A stretch of 64,000 bases of DNA, taken from positions 1 through 64,000 of the forward strand of contig JAGWMJ010000007.1 of assembly GCA_028871815.1 (NCBI GenBank), written 5' to 3'. The stretch is from Armatimonadota bacterium (GTDB lineage: Bacteria; Armatimonadota; Chthonomonadetes; Chthonomonadales; Chthonomonadaceae). The notes below the pieces were generated by a model, which saw nothing but the letters and a program-made list of their open reading frames with translations, had not been told where the DNA came from and did no database searches. Position numbers and translations under genes: made by a program. Positions 8,088 to 16,995 of the stretch are shown here, one piece after another. Numbering within the stretch: position 1 is the first letter of the stretch; every line of letters starts with the position of its first letter.

Positions 8088-8897
8088 ATGAACCTCAAGC
8101 TGATATCCTGCGAAGTCTTCTGCCGAGAGGCAGAGCACGTCATCACGCAGTCACCACACCATATCGAGGTCACGTTCCTGCCGATGGGGCTGCATGACAT
8201 CGGCGCCCGCGGCATGCGTCCGAAGATCCAGGCCGCGGTGGACGCCGTCGACGACCGGCAGTTTGACGCGATCCTTCTCGGATTTGGACTGTGCAGCAAC
8301 GGACTCGCGGGCATTGTCGCCAACGGCATACCGCTGGTGCTTCCTCGCGCGCATGACTGCATCACCCTCTTTCTGGGCAGTTCCCGACGGTATCTCGACT
8401 ACTTTCATGCGCATCCCGGCGTCTACTTCAAAACGACAGGCTGGATAGAGCACAGTAGCGATCTTGACTCGACGGCGCAACTCTCTCTGCAGCGCAGCCA
8501 GGCTCGCGGGGCGGCGTTGGCTGATCTGATTGCGCGCTATGGCGAAGACAACGGTCGTTACCTTCACCAAACGCTCAGCGCCGGTTCCGAACAGTACGGC
8601 CAGATCACCTTCATCGAGATGGGAGTTGAGCCGAACGCGGCCTGCGAGCAGCATTCGCGAGACGAAGCCCGTGCGCGTGGATGGCAGTTTGAGAAGGTCC
8701 GTGGCGATATTGGCATGATACAGAGGCTTGTGAGCGGCGACTGGCGCCCGGAGGAGTTTCTGGTGGTTCAGCCGGGATCCACGATCGCCGCGCGGTATGA
8801 CGAGAGTATCGTGGCTGCCGAACCCGCTCCCGAAAGCCGCCATACAGACGGCGGAGGGCCACCCGAGCCATCCGCAAGTGGCGCACCGAAAGGTTGA
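8088..8897 (+). CDS. DUF1638 family protein
   Basis: The 269-residue product begins 'MNLKLISCEVFCREAEHV' and contains 'DAILLGFGLCSNGLAGI' and 'PRAHDCITLFLGS', which are hallmarks of the DUF1638 family. That family has no firmly established biochemical role. It recurs beside corrinoid proteins and URO-D-like methyltransferases, as here, where it lies between two such genes with 31- and 6-base gaps. Conserved Cys residues (CEVFC, LCSNG, HDC) would suit metal or thiol chemistry, but that is inference. I placed the start at 8088, where the conserved family N terminus begins. Confidence 0.8.
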   Translation: MNLKLISCEVFCREAEHVITQSPHHIEVTFLPMGLHDIGARGMRPKIQAAVDAVDDRQFDAILLGFGLCSNGLAGIVANGIPLVLPRAHDCITLFLGSSRRYLDYFHAHPGVYFKTTGWIEHSSDLDSTAQLSLQRSQARGAALADLIARYGEDNGRYLHQTLSAGSEQYGQITFIEMGVEPNAACEQHSRDEARARGWQFEKVRGDIGMIQRLVSGDWRPEEFLVVQPGSTIAARYDESIVAAEPAPESRHTDGGGPPEPSASGAPKG

Positions 8898-8903
8898 CAC
8901 GGC

Positions 8904-9992
8904 ATGAAACACAACAGTCTGACATCACGGGAACGCGTCAATCTGGCGCTTTCGCATCAAGTGCCCGATCGCATTCCGCGCGCCGAGTCGTTCTGGCCCG
9001 AGACCATACCGCTCTGGCACTCGCAGGGCCTGGACGTTGGCACCGACCTTGCGACACTCTTTGACTACGATATCCGCGGCGCCGGTTGGGTGCACCACGA
9101 TGCGCGACCGGGATATGTGCGAATCGTGGATGAAACGCCGGACTGGTCGATCCGTGAGGATGGAAACGGCGCTATCCTGCGATACTGGCGCCACAAGAGC
9201 GGCACTCCGGAGCACATCGGCTTTACCGTGACCTCGGCAGATTCGTGGACGGCACTCAAACGGGATCTGCTTGCGATACCGGTTGAGATGCGGGTGGATG
9301 CCTACGGCGCGCTGGCCACGATGCACCGGGCACATGCGGAGGGGCGCTGGTTCTGCTGGCAGGGCGTTGAGTGCTTTGAGATTGCCAAGGACATCGTCGG
9401 CCATGAAGTGCTATGCATGGCGATGGCGGACGAGCCGGACTGGGTTGTTGATCTTTTTGAGACGCACACACGCCTGGCCACCGAAGCCCTTGACTACCTG
9501 GAGCGATGCGGCATACGATTCGATGGCGCCTGGATCTTCGGTGATATCGCCTACAACCATGCGCCGTTCTGCTCGCCCCGTATGTATCGATCGCTGGTAA
9601 TGCCCTCGCACGCCCGCCTCGCCGGCTGGTTCAAATCACGCGGGCTGCCTGTCATCTACCACACCGATGGCGACCTGAGGCAGCTCATTCCTTCTTTCCT
9701 CGAAGCCGGCGTCGATTGTCTGCAGCCGCTGGAAGCCAAAGCAAACGTGGATGTGCGGGCGTTGAAGAAGGAGTACGGGGATCGGGCCGCGTTCATGGGC
9801 AACATCGACATCATGGTTTTGATTACCAACGATCGGTCTCAGATTGAGGCGGAGGTTGCCGGCAAGGTACCAGCCGCTATGAAGAACGGAGGATACATCT
9901 ACCACAGTGACCATTCGATACCTCCCGGCGTCACGTGGGAGACGTATCAATACCTGATGGAGTTGATCGATGCATACGGCGCCTACCACTAG
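8904..9992 (+). CDS. URO-D family protein, putative methyltransferase (copy 2)
   Basis: The 362-residue protein is a second member of the URO-D/MtaA superfamily. It starts 'LTSRERVNLALSHQVPDRIPRAESFWPE', resembling copy 1. Its metal-site region reads 'IYHTDGDLRQLIP', and the C-terminal loop reads 'YHSDHSIPPGVTWE'. The HTDGD plus SDHSIPP pair occurs in URO-D-like proteins of methyl-transfer clusters and replaces the Cys ligands of MtaA. The gene is six bases after the DUF1638 stop. I infer a substrate:corrinoid methyltransferase or an accessory role; the substrate cannot be read from sequence. Confidence 0.8.
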   Translation: MKHNSLTSRERVNLALSHQVPDRIPRAESFWPETIPLWHSQGLDVGTDLATLFDYDIRGAGWVHHDARPGYVRIVDETPDWSIREDGNGAILRYWRHKSGTPEHIGFTVTSADSWTALKRDLLAIPVEMRVDAYGALATMHRAHAEGRWFCWQGVECFEIAKDIVGHEVLCMAMADEPDWVVDLFETHTRLATEALDYLERCGIRFDGAWIFGDIAYNHAPFCSPRMYRSLVMPSHARLAGWFKSRGLPVIYHTDGDLRQLIPSFLEAGVDCLQPLEAKANVDVRALKKEYGDRAAFMGNIDIMVLITNDRSQIEAEVAGKVPAAMKNGGYIYHSDHSIPPGVTWETYQYLMELIDAYGAYH

Positions 9993-10037
9993 CATCCCAG
10001 CAGTGCGGCACTCTGCGAGCGGGACGGCTGGGCGGGC

Positions 10038-11060
10038 GTGAACAGCCGTGAGCGTGTGCTGGCACACCTGGACGGTCGGCCGGTGGACCACCTGCCTTTT
10101 ATGGCGATCACCATGCAGTTTGCAGCCAGGCGGCTTGGCGTTTCTTACCGCGACTATGCCACCAACTATCGTCACCTGGTAGCAGGGCAAATCCAGGTGG
10201 CCGAAGCGTTTGGACTGGACCACGTCAACACGATGAGCGACCCGGTTTGCGAAGCTGCGGACTGCGGTGCAAAGACCGTGTCGCCGGACGACTCACCGGC
10301 ATGCATCGATGCCGCGCATCCGCTGCTTGCCGACAAGGGCAGCCTGGCGCGTCTGAACGTTCCGAGCCCCTACGCCGGCCGGATGATGAACCGATTGAGT
10401 GCGTTGAGCCTCTATCGCGAGCGCGTCGCCGGCGCCAAGCTCATCGAGGGCTGGATTGAGGGACCATGCGCCGAGGGTGCGGCGCTGCGCGGATTGAGCC
10501 AACTCATGCTGGACTTCTACGACGACCCTCCGTTTGTAGCCGACCTGTTCGAATTCGCGGTGCAGATGGAGCTCTCATTCGCCGCCGCGCAGGTGCAAGC
10601 CGGCGCGGAGTGCATCGGTATCGGCGATGCTGCGGCATCCCTGATAGGTCCGCAGCGATACGAAGAGTTTGTGTGGCCGTACGAAAAGCGGATGGTGGAT
10701 GGAGTGCGCAGCCTCGGCGCTCGCGTCCGGCTGCACATCTGCGGCAACACCCGGCCGATCCTGGGCCGGATCGCCGCGCTGGGCTGCGATATTGTCGACA
10801 TCGACTACCCGGTGCCGATGGAGGAGGCGCGCAGTCAACTTGGACCTGACCAGGTGCTTGCCGGCAACCTGGACCCGGTGCGGCTGGTGCAGAACGGAAC
10901 GCCGAACGAGGTAGAGGCCGCGGTGGGCAAATGCCATGCGGCTGCCGGCGACCGCTACATCGTTTGCGCCGGCTGTGAGGTTCCGCGGGATACTCCCCCC
11001 GAGAACCTCGCCGCGATGCGGCATTACGCCGGCATGCATCAACCGGCCAACCCGAACTGA
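10038..11060 (+). CDS. MtaA/MtbA-type cobalamin:thiol methyltransferase-like protein
   Basis: The 340-residue protein belongs to the same superfamily as copies 1 and 2 but keeps the MtaA-type zinc-ligand pattern: H-x-C in 'RLHICGNTRP' and a downstream Cys in 'IVCAGCEVPRDTPPENL'. In methanogens such enzymes move the methyl group from the corrinoid protein to a thiol (coenzyme M). In bacteria the acceptor would differ and is unknown; homocysteine or another thiol is plausible. The start is the GTG at 10038. It is followed after 12 bases by the activator gene, consistent with one transcript. Confidence 0.85.
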   Translation: MNSRERVLAHLDGRPVDHLPFMAITMQFAARRLGVSYRDYATNYRHLVAGQIQVAEAFGLDHVNTMSDPVCEAADCGAKTVSPDDSPACIDAAHPLLADKGSLARLNVPSPYAGRMMNRLSALSLYRERVAGAKLIEGWIEGPCAEGAALRGLSQLMLDFYDDPPFVADLFEFAVQMELSFAAAQVQAGAECIGIGDAAASLIGPQRYEEFVWPYEKRMVDGVRSLGARVRLHICGNTRPILGRIAALGCDIVDIDYPVPMEEARSQLGPDQVLAGNLDPVRLVQNGTPNEVEAAVGKCHAAAGDRYIVCAGCEVPRDTPPENLAAMRHYAGMHQPANPN

Positions 11061-11072
11061 CGAAGCAAGCCA

Positions 11073-12626
11073 ATGCCCCAGATCACGTTAAGCCCAACGG
11101 CCACACGCTTGAATGCCGCGCAAGGTCAGCCGCTGCGAGACATCCTGTTTGAACATGGCGTTGAGTTTCCGTGCGGCGGCCAGGGCCGCTGCCGTGGATG
11201 CCGCGTTCGCATCCGCAGCGGCAGTGGCACACCGAATGGTGTGGAGCTTGACCGGCTGACGCCACAGGAACTGGCCGACGGGTGGCGCCTGGCATGCCAG
11301 TGCCGGGTCGAAACCGATATGGAGGTAGAGCTGCGGCAGTGGGACGCCGCGGTACTGACCGACGATACCGCCTTCCGGTTTACCGCGCAGGAAGGCGCCG
11401 GCATCGCAATTGACCTCGGCACCACCACACTGGTGGCGCAGCTGCTCGACCTGGAAACCGGGCGGGTGCTCGCCGTACGTACGGCGTTGAACCAGCAAGC
11501 TCGTTACGGCGCCGACATAATGAGCCGAATTCAATTTGCCATGTCGGATGGTGGCCAGCTCCTGCTCGAGTCGGCGATTCGTGGCCAGTTGGGCGGACTG
11601 GTACGCCAGCTTTGCCAGGCAGCCGGAGTTGAACTCGGGCGGCTGCGCCGCATCACGCTGGTGGGCAATACGGTGATGCATCACCTGTTTTGCGGCATAT
11701 CGGTAGAGCCGCTCTCCATGGTTCCTTTCGAGGCGCAGCACGCCGGCCTTCAGACTATCTGCGCAGCCGCCCTGGACTGGTGTCTGGCTGAGTGCGCCGT
11801 GGTGCAGTTTCTTCCGTGCCTCGGCGGTTTTGTAGGCAGTGACCTGCTCGCCGGGATACTCGCCACGCAGCTTCATACCAGGCGGGAGCCCTCGGTGCTG
11901 ATTGACCTCGGCACGAACGGCGAGATCCTGGTGGGAAATCGCGACAGAATCCTGTGCACGTCAACCGCAGCGGGTCCGGCGTTTGAAGGGGCGCGCATCG
12001 CCATGGGAATGCGCGCGGCGTCAGGGGCGATCTGGAAGGTCGGTGTGGACGGTGGCGTGATGACCTGTGAAGTCCTTGGCGACGGTGAACCGCGAGGCCT
12101 GTGCGGCAGTGGTCTCGTGGACGCGGCGGCAGCCGGCCTGGATATCGGCGTGATCAACCCATCGGGCCGGCTGGATGGCGGGCGTGACATCGCACTGGCC
12201 GGCCCGGTGTCACTGACGCAGGCGGATATCCGCCAACTGCAGATGGCCAAAGGTGCAATAGCCGCCGGACTGCGCATCCTGCTGCGAATGTTCGGCGCCG
12301 AAACAGCGCAAATCGAGCACGTCTTCCTTGCCGGGGCATTTGGCAACTACGTTGATCGCGCCAGCGCACGGCGGATCGGTCTGCTGAACTTCCCACTGGA
12401 TGTCATCGAGCCGGTCGGCAACACGGCGCTGTTGGGCGCCAAAGTTGCGCTGTGCAGCGGCAGCGATTCTGATGCGAGCTATCCGGATATCTGCCGCCTG
12501 GCGGAGCATGTGCCGCTGCACGCCGCTGTCGACTTTCAAGAGACCTTCGTGGATCAGATGGGCTTCCCGACGCAAAGCTGCCCAGAACCGATCGCGGTTG
12601 GAGCTGCCGCGGGCCATTCAGGCTGA
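11073..12626 (+). CDS. RACo-type ASKHA reductive activator of corrinoid protein
   Basis: The 517-residue protein begins with a plant-type [2Fe-2S] ferredoxin domain, with ligands C34, C40, C43 and C75 ('FPCGGQGRCRGCRV', 'RLACQC'). An ASKHA/actin-like ATPase region follows ('IAIDLGTTTLVAQLLDLETG', 'VLIDLGTNGEILVG', 'VFLAGAFGNYVD'). This is the architecture of RACo, which uses ATP to re-reduce cobalamin that has slipped to the inactive Co(II) state. Its presence shows that the upstream corrinoid protein carries a Co(I) methyl-transfer cycle. The last 9 bases overlap the end of the convergent SPFH gene. Confidence 0.93.
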   Translation: MPQITLSPTATRLNAAQGQPLRDILFEHGVEFPCGGQGRCRGCRVRIRSGSGTPNGVELDRLTPQELADGWRLACQCRVETDMEVELRQWDAAVLTDDTAFRFTAQEGAGIAIDLGTTTLVAQLLDLETGRVLAVRTALNQQARYGADIMSRIQFAMSDGGQLLLESAIRGQLGGLVRQLCQAAGVELGRLRRITLVGNTVMHHLFCGISVEPLSMVPFEAQHAGLQTICAAALDWCLAECAVVQFLPCLGGFVGSDLLAGILATQLHTRREPSVLIDLGTNGEILVGNRDRILCTSTAAGPAFEGARIAMGMRAASGAIWKVGVDGGVMTCEVLGDGEPRGLCGSGLVDAAAAGLDIGVINPSGRLDGGRDIALAGPVSLTQADIRQLQMAKGAIAAGLRILLRMFGAETAQIEHVFLAGAFGNYVDRASARRIGLLNFPLDVIEPVGNTALLGAKVALCSGSDSDASYPDICRLAEHVPLHAAVDFQETFVDQMGFPTQSCPEPIAVGAAAGHSG

Positions 12627-13544
12627 TTCCGGCCCGGGAGTTCCTTCTTCGGCAGTTGCAGCGGCGCCGGCGCTCTGTGCGCCAACGCCGAGTGACAGGG
12701 CGGCCATGCCTGCGAGACCGCCGAGCTGCATGGAATCGACTGCCGAGCTCGGCACTATCACAATGGTCGCGTTCTGTTTCAGACCCTCATACAGCATGTT
12801 CATAGCGCGCAGGTGGAAGGCAATGGGGTTCTGGGCGTAGGTCTTGGATGCTTCGCCGAAGTTCTCGGCAACCTGCCGCTCCGAATCGCCGAGTATCACG
12901 CGCGCCTGGCGCTCCCTCTCCGCCTGGGCTTGCATCGACATGGCGCTTTCCAGCGCAGGCGGTATCAGCACGTCCTTCACCTCGACGGCAATCACCTGGA
13001 TGCCCCATGGCTCCGTGCGCGCATCGATGATGGTCTGAAGGTGAGCGCTGATGGTTTCGCGCCCCTCGAGCATCTCGGCCAGCATCGTCTTACCGATCAC
13101 GTCGCGGAGAGCCGTCTGGCAGGCCCATCGGATAGCGGTCTGGTAGTCGGCGACATCCAGCGCGGCGCGCTTGGGATCCACGACCTTCCAGAAAAGGACC
13201 GCATTGACATCCACCGGAACCGTGTCCTTCGTCAGCGTTTTTTCGGCGGTAAAAGACATCGTGATGACGCGGATATCGATCCAGTATGCGATCTGATCCA
13301 ACACAGGCAGTATGAAGAAGATGCCCGGGCCGCGCAGCGCCTGAAACTTGCCCAGGCGTAATACCACGGCGCGCGCCCACTGGTTGGCAACCTTGACGGA
13401 GACACTGATCAGCGCTGCCGCAACCACCGTCAAAGCCACGACAGGCGAGCCCGCTCCCGTGAACCCCAGACTGTTGGCAAGCGGCAGGCCCACGATCAGA
13501 ATGATAACAAAAAGCGCCGCCGGCAGAGTGTTGCTCTGTTTCAT
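12618..13544 (-). CDS. SPFH/band-7 (slipin-like) membrane protein
   Basis: The 308-residue product has two N-terminal membrane segments (about 8-28 and 35-52), then a band-7 domain: 'LRLGKFQALRGPGIFFILPVLDQIAYWIDIR', 'AEKTLTKDTVPVDVNAVLFWKV' and 'VIAVEVKDVLIPPAL'. An Ala/Glu-rich coiled-coil ('MQAQAERERQARVILGDSERQ') and a C-terminal Gly/Ala tail follow. Slipins organise membrane microdomains and often work with an NfeD protease partner, which is absent from this window. The ATG at 13544 has a good GGAGGG site seven bases upstream, so I prefer it to the GTG at 13559. It follows the glucan phosphorylase gene by 34 bases. Confidence 0.88.
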   Translation of the reverse strand: MKQSNTLPAALFVIILIVGLPLANSLGFTGAGSPVVALTVVAAALISVSVKVANQWARAVVLRLGKFQALRGPGIFFILPVLDQIAYWIDIRVITMSFTAEKTLTKDTVPVDVNAVLFWKVVDPKRAALDVADYQTAIRWACQTALRDVIGKTMLAEMLEGRETISAHLQTIIDARTEPWGIQVIAVEVKDVLIPPALESAMSMQAQAERERQARVILGDSERQVAENFGEASKTYAQNPIAFHLRAMNMLYEGLKQNATIVIVPSSAVDSMQLGGLAGMAALSLGVGAQSAGAAATAEEGTPGPESA

Positions 13545-13578
13545 CGGTTTGCCCTCCACCCCTCATAACACAGTTGGC

Positions 13579-16089
13579 TCAATGCTCCCATAGTATGCAT
13601 GGATTCTCAAGGGGTATTGCGGCGCCATCGCAAACCGGAAGCGCCCGCACGGTGTAGTCGGCGGACGGCCTCTCGGCAGCGACATCGGCGCAGTATACGG
13701 CGAGAGTGCCGGAGGGCTGTGAACCGGGAGTCATGGGTATGCGCTCCGGCCGGCCTCCGGGTACGGCATCGGCATACAACTCCAATCGGATCTCATCCGC
13801 GCGCAGTCTGCCGAAATCGACGGTGAGCTCAAAGTGATGCCGGCCGTCGTAAGTACGTTGGTCGAGGTGGCTGAACTTGAGGCTCTGCCAGTCATGCAGC
13901 GTGCGCCGCTGCCATGAGGCGATGCCGTGCGCGGCGCGGCATCCGTCGGCCGTACGTTCTTTAAAGGCAGCAGCGGCCGGAATATAGTAGCTCTCGGTAT
14001 ACTCGCGCACGCTGCGACTCGCGGCAAACCTCGGCGTGAGGCTGGCCATACTCGCTCTCATCCGCTGCACCCAGCGGCGTGGTATGCCCGACGCGTCACG
14101 ATCGTAGAATTCCGGGATCACCTCTCGCTCCAGGAGGCTGTAGAGTTCCTCCGCCTCCAGCGCGTCCCACTCCGCATCGCCTCCATGCTCGGCTCCATCG
14201 CCCAACGCCCAGCCCACCGATGGATCATACGCTTCCGCCCACCAGCCGTCGAGTTCCGAAACGTTGATTCCGCCATTTACAAGCGTCTTCATTCCGCTGG
14301 TGCCGCAAGCTTCCCAGGGACGGCGTGGCGTATTGATCCAAACGTCTACGCCCTGAACCAACTGCTCCGTCAGCAGCATGTCGTAGTCGGCCAGGAAGGC
14401 GGCATGATCGCGCACCCCCGCCTGGCGCAGGAAGCCGACCCAGTCCTGGATCATGGCCTGGCCCTCATAATCCTGCGGATGCGCCTTCCCTGCGATCAAC
14501 AGCTGAGCGGGACGCTGCGGATCGCAGAGCAAGCGGCGAAGCCGCTCCCTGTCGTGCAGCAGCATATTCGGCCGCTTGTACTCGGCGAACCTCCTCGCAA
14601 AGCCAAGCGTCAGCACATCGGCGTTGAAAAGTCTGCGGGCGGCGTCCACTTCGTCCGCCCCGGCGCCCGACGCCGCACGGTCGCGTGCCACGCGTTCACG
14701 CACATTGGCGACCAGAGCAGTACTTGCATCCGTTCGGTACCGCCAGAGCCTCTCATCCGACACCTGACCGATGTCGTGCGGCAAGGAGGAAGGATCGCCG
14801 CGCCACCGTTCTTTGGTACACGCCTCGGTCCAGAGCGCGTCGGCTTCCGCAGAGTCCCAACTCGCCATGTGCACACCATTCGTGACGTGCCCCACGGGTA
14901 CCTCCGCCCTCGGCCATCTGGGAAACAGTGGCTGAAAAATCGCTCGGCTCGCCTCACCGTGGAGCCGGCTGACGCCGTTCACGGCGCCACACCCGCGCAG
15001 CGCGAGCCACGCCATATTGAAGTACTCCGAGCCATCGCTCCCACCGCTCCGCCCCAGCGCCAGGAGTTGCTCGGCATCGATTCCCAACCACTTGTTCGCG
15101 TAGTCACCGAGGTATCGGCACACCATCTCCGGAGCAAACCGATCGAACGCGGCGTCGAGCGCCGTGTGCGTTGTAAACAGGTTACCAGGACGTGCCGCGG
15201 TGAATGCCACGTGAAATGGCTGGTTGCTATCCGCCATCAGACCGCGCGTCCGTTCCAGAACCGCAAAGGCGGCATGTCCCTCATTCAGGTGGCACACCTC
15301 CGGTGCAATCCCGATTTCGCGCAGCAGTCGCCAGCCGCCGATACCCAGAGCGAGCTCCTGCTGCAGTCGCAACTCGGACCCTCCGCCATAGAGTTGCGAT
15401 GTTATATCTCGTTGGGCAGGATAGTTCGCCGGATCATTGCTGTCCAGCAGAAAGAGCCGAACGCGGCCGACCTGCACCTCCCACGTCCGAAGGGTCAACG
15501 GGCGACCCGGCATTTCCAACTGGATGCGTATCCACTCGCCGTCCTGGTTTCGAACCGGCGTGACGGGCAGCTGCCCGGGTTCCAGGTAGGGCCAGACGGC
15601 ATCCTGCCCGCCATCTGGACCGATCACCTGGCGGAAGTAGCCTTGCTGGTAGAGGAGCCCGACTGCCACCAGCGGCACTCCAAGGTCACTCGCCGCCTTC
15701 AGGTGGTCTCCGGCGACGTTGCCCAGGCCGCCGCAATACAGCGGAAGCGCTTCGCTAAGCATGTACTCCATGCTGAAGTAGGCAGCGGCGGTCAACTCCG
15801 CTTCGGGGTGCTGCTGCTGGAACCATACCGGCGTCGCCATCGCCGCCCGGCGCTGCCGCAACAGCCCGTCAACTTCGCTGCGGAAATCCACGTCCTGCCA
15901 GAGTTCGTCGCAGCGCCGCGGTGATACCGTCTGCAATACCGCCCATGGATTCCGTGTGAACTCCCAAAGCTCCGGGTCCAGCCGGCACCACACACGGTCG
16001 GAAGCGTGATTCCACGACCAACGCATATCAAGCGCCAGGTCGCGCAGCGCCATCCATGCGCTGTTCTCGGTGCTTTCACGCGCTGCCAT
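13579..16089 (-). CDS. glgP: Alpha-glucan phosphorylase (GT35)
   Basis: The 836-residue enzyme has the family's order of motifs: 'PLYCGGLGNVAGDHLKAASDLG', 'VCHLNEGHAAFAVLER', 'GKAHPQDYEGQAMIQDW' and the pyridoxal-phosphate site 'EACGTSGMKTLVNGGINVSELDGWW', where K of GMK binds the cofactor. It releases glucose-1-phosphate from glycogen or maltodextrin. The N-terminal DUF3417 region ('MALRDLALDMRWSWNHASDRVW') identifies the bacterial/archaeal MalP-like form. I start at the ATG at 16089, which has TGGAGGT ten bases upstream; the open frame extends further but without family similarity. Confidence 0.93.
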   Translation of the reverse strand: MAARESTENSAWMALRDLALDMRWSWNHASDRVWCRLDPELWEFTRNPWAVLQTVSPRRCDELWQDVDFRSEVDGLLRQRRAAMATPVWFQQQHPEAELTAAAYFSMEYMLSEALPLYCGGLGNVAGDHLKAASDLGVPLVAVGLLYQQGYFRQVIGPDGGQDAVWPYLEPGQLPVTPVRNQDGEWIRIQLEMPGRPLTLRTWEVQVGRVRLFLLDSNDPANYPAQRDITSQLYGGGSELRLQQELALGIGGWRLLREIGIAPEVCHLNEGHAAFAVLERTRGLMADSNQPFHVAFTAARPGNLFTTHTALDAAFDRFAPEMVCRYLGDYANKWLGIDAEQLLALGRSGGSDGSEYFNMAWLALRGCGAVNGVSRLHGEASRAIFQPLFPRWPRAEVPVGHVTNGVHMASWDSAEADALWTEACTKERWRGDPSSLPHDIGQVSDERLWRYRTDASTALVANVRERVARDRAASGAGADEVDAARRLFNADVLTLGFARRFAEYKRPNMLLHDRERLRRLLCDPQRPAQLLIAGKAHPQDYEGQAMIQDWVGFLRQAGVRDHAAFLADYDMLLTEQLVQGVDVWINTPRRPWEACGTSGMKTLVNGGINVSELDGWWAEAYDPSVGWALGDGAEHGGDAEWDALEAEELYSLLEREVIPEFYDRDASGIPRRWVQRMRASMASLTPRFAASRSVREYTESYYIPAAAAFKERTADGCRAAHGIASWQRRTLHDWQSLKFSHLDQRTYDGRHHFELTVDFGRLRADEIRLELYADAVPGGRPERIPMTPGSQPSGTLAVYCADVAAERPSADYTVRALPVCDGAAIPLENPCILWEH

Positions 16090-16344
16090 AGCTGCATGAC
16101 CTCCAAAACACCACGATGGTTGGCCACCCCAATGTGCCAGAATGGCGTTCCGTTTTTCAATACGCCCGGCGATGCGCAAACGATACATCGCAGGAGAAGC
16201 GACCGCAGTGAATCGAGTGCGCTGCGACATCGGTTCGCTGCGCCGTCAATTGGGCATCGATCAGCAGCCGCGCAGGTCGCCCGGCGCCACTTGAATAGGC
16301 CGGCGATAGCCGCGCATCACTCCAGAATTCATCCCGCCGGACTG

Positions 16345-16995
16345 TCAGCTGCGATCATGGGACTTCAAGGCTGGGCAAAAGGGATTGCCGGCCATTTCAA
16401 CAGCGATCGTCGTCTCTTCCCGATGGCCGGGCAGCACGCGCGTCTCTCCCGGCAGTGTGTACAGGCGCGTGCGGATCGAGTGCAGCAGCTGCTCCAGGTT
16501 GCAGCCGGGAAAGTCCGTTCGGCCAATGCTCCCGGCAAAAAGAGCGTCGCCACTCAATACAACGCCATCCAGTGCGAAGCTGAGGTGGCCCGGTGCATGC
16601 CCGGGAGTCAGCAGCGCCGTCATTTTCGTGTCGCCAACCTGGATCACCTCGCTATCGATGATAAACCGGTCCGGTGGCGGGCAATCCTCGACCTCCATCT
16701 CAAACATCTGGGCGGTGGTGGCCGCCAACTCCAGAAGCTCGACGGCATCGGCATGCAGCGCCACGGCTGCCTGTGTTTCGCGCTTGTAGAATGCGAGACC
16801 CGCAACGTGGTCGAAGTGGCTGTGCGTCAGCAGAAGCAATTCTATCTCATCACAGTGCGCGCGTATCTGGGGCAGCAGCTCCTCACTATGAAACGATGGG
16901 TCCACCAACACGCCATGCCGCGACCGGCGGTCGACGATGAGATAGGTGTTGTTATCCAGCGGATCGAGCCGCCACGAGTGGATTTGGAACGTCAT
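16345..16995 (-). CDS. MBL-fold metallo-hydrolase (glyoxalase II-like)
   Basis: The 216-residue protein has the metallo-beta-lactamase fold signature THSHFDH, then 'TPGHAPGHLSF', 'GDALFAGSIGRTDFPG' and 'LPGHREETTIAVEMAGNPF'. These match YcbL-type type II glyoxalases and general thioester hydrolases. It should bind two zinc or iron ions. Its ATG overlaps the ribF stop (ATGA), so it is translated from the tail of the nusA-ribF operon. The physiological substrate cannot be deduced. Confidence 0.88.
   Translation of the reverse strand: MTFQIHSWRLDPLDNNTYLIVDRRSRHGVLVDPSFHSEELLPQIRAHCDEIELLLLTHSHFDHVAGLAFYKRETQAAVALHADAVELLELAATTAQMFEMEVEDCPPPDRFIIDSEVIQVGDTKMTALLTPGHAPGHLSFALDGVVLSGDALFAGSIGRTDFPGCNLEQLLHSIRTRLYTLPGETRVLPGHREETTIAVEMAGNPFCPALKSHDRS

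Noticed and set aside
6887-9992. HemE (heme-pathway uroporphyrinogen decarboxylase)
   Set aside because: The genes share the superfamily fold, but none lies with heme genes; all are in a corrinoid operon with methyltransferase-type metal motifs.
13927-15924. 665-codon plus-strand open frame
   Set aside because: It is antisense to the glucan phosphorylase gene, whose motifs are unmistakable. Long antisense frames are expected in GC-rich coding DNA, and the predicted protein has no domain.
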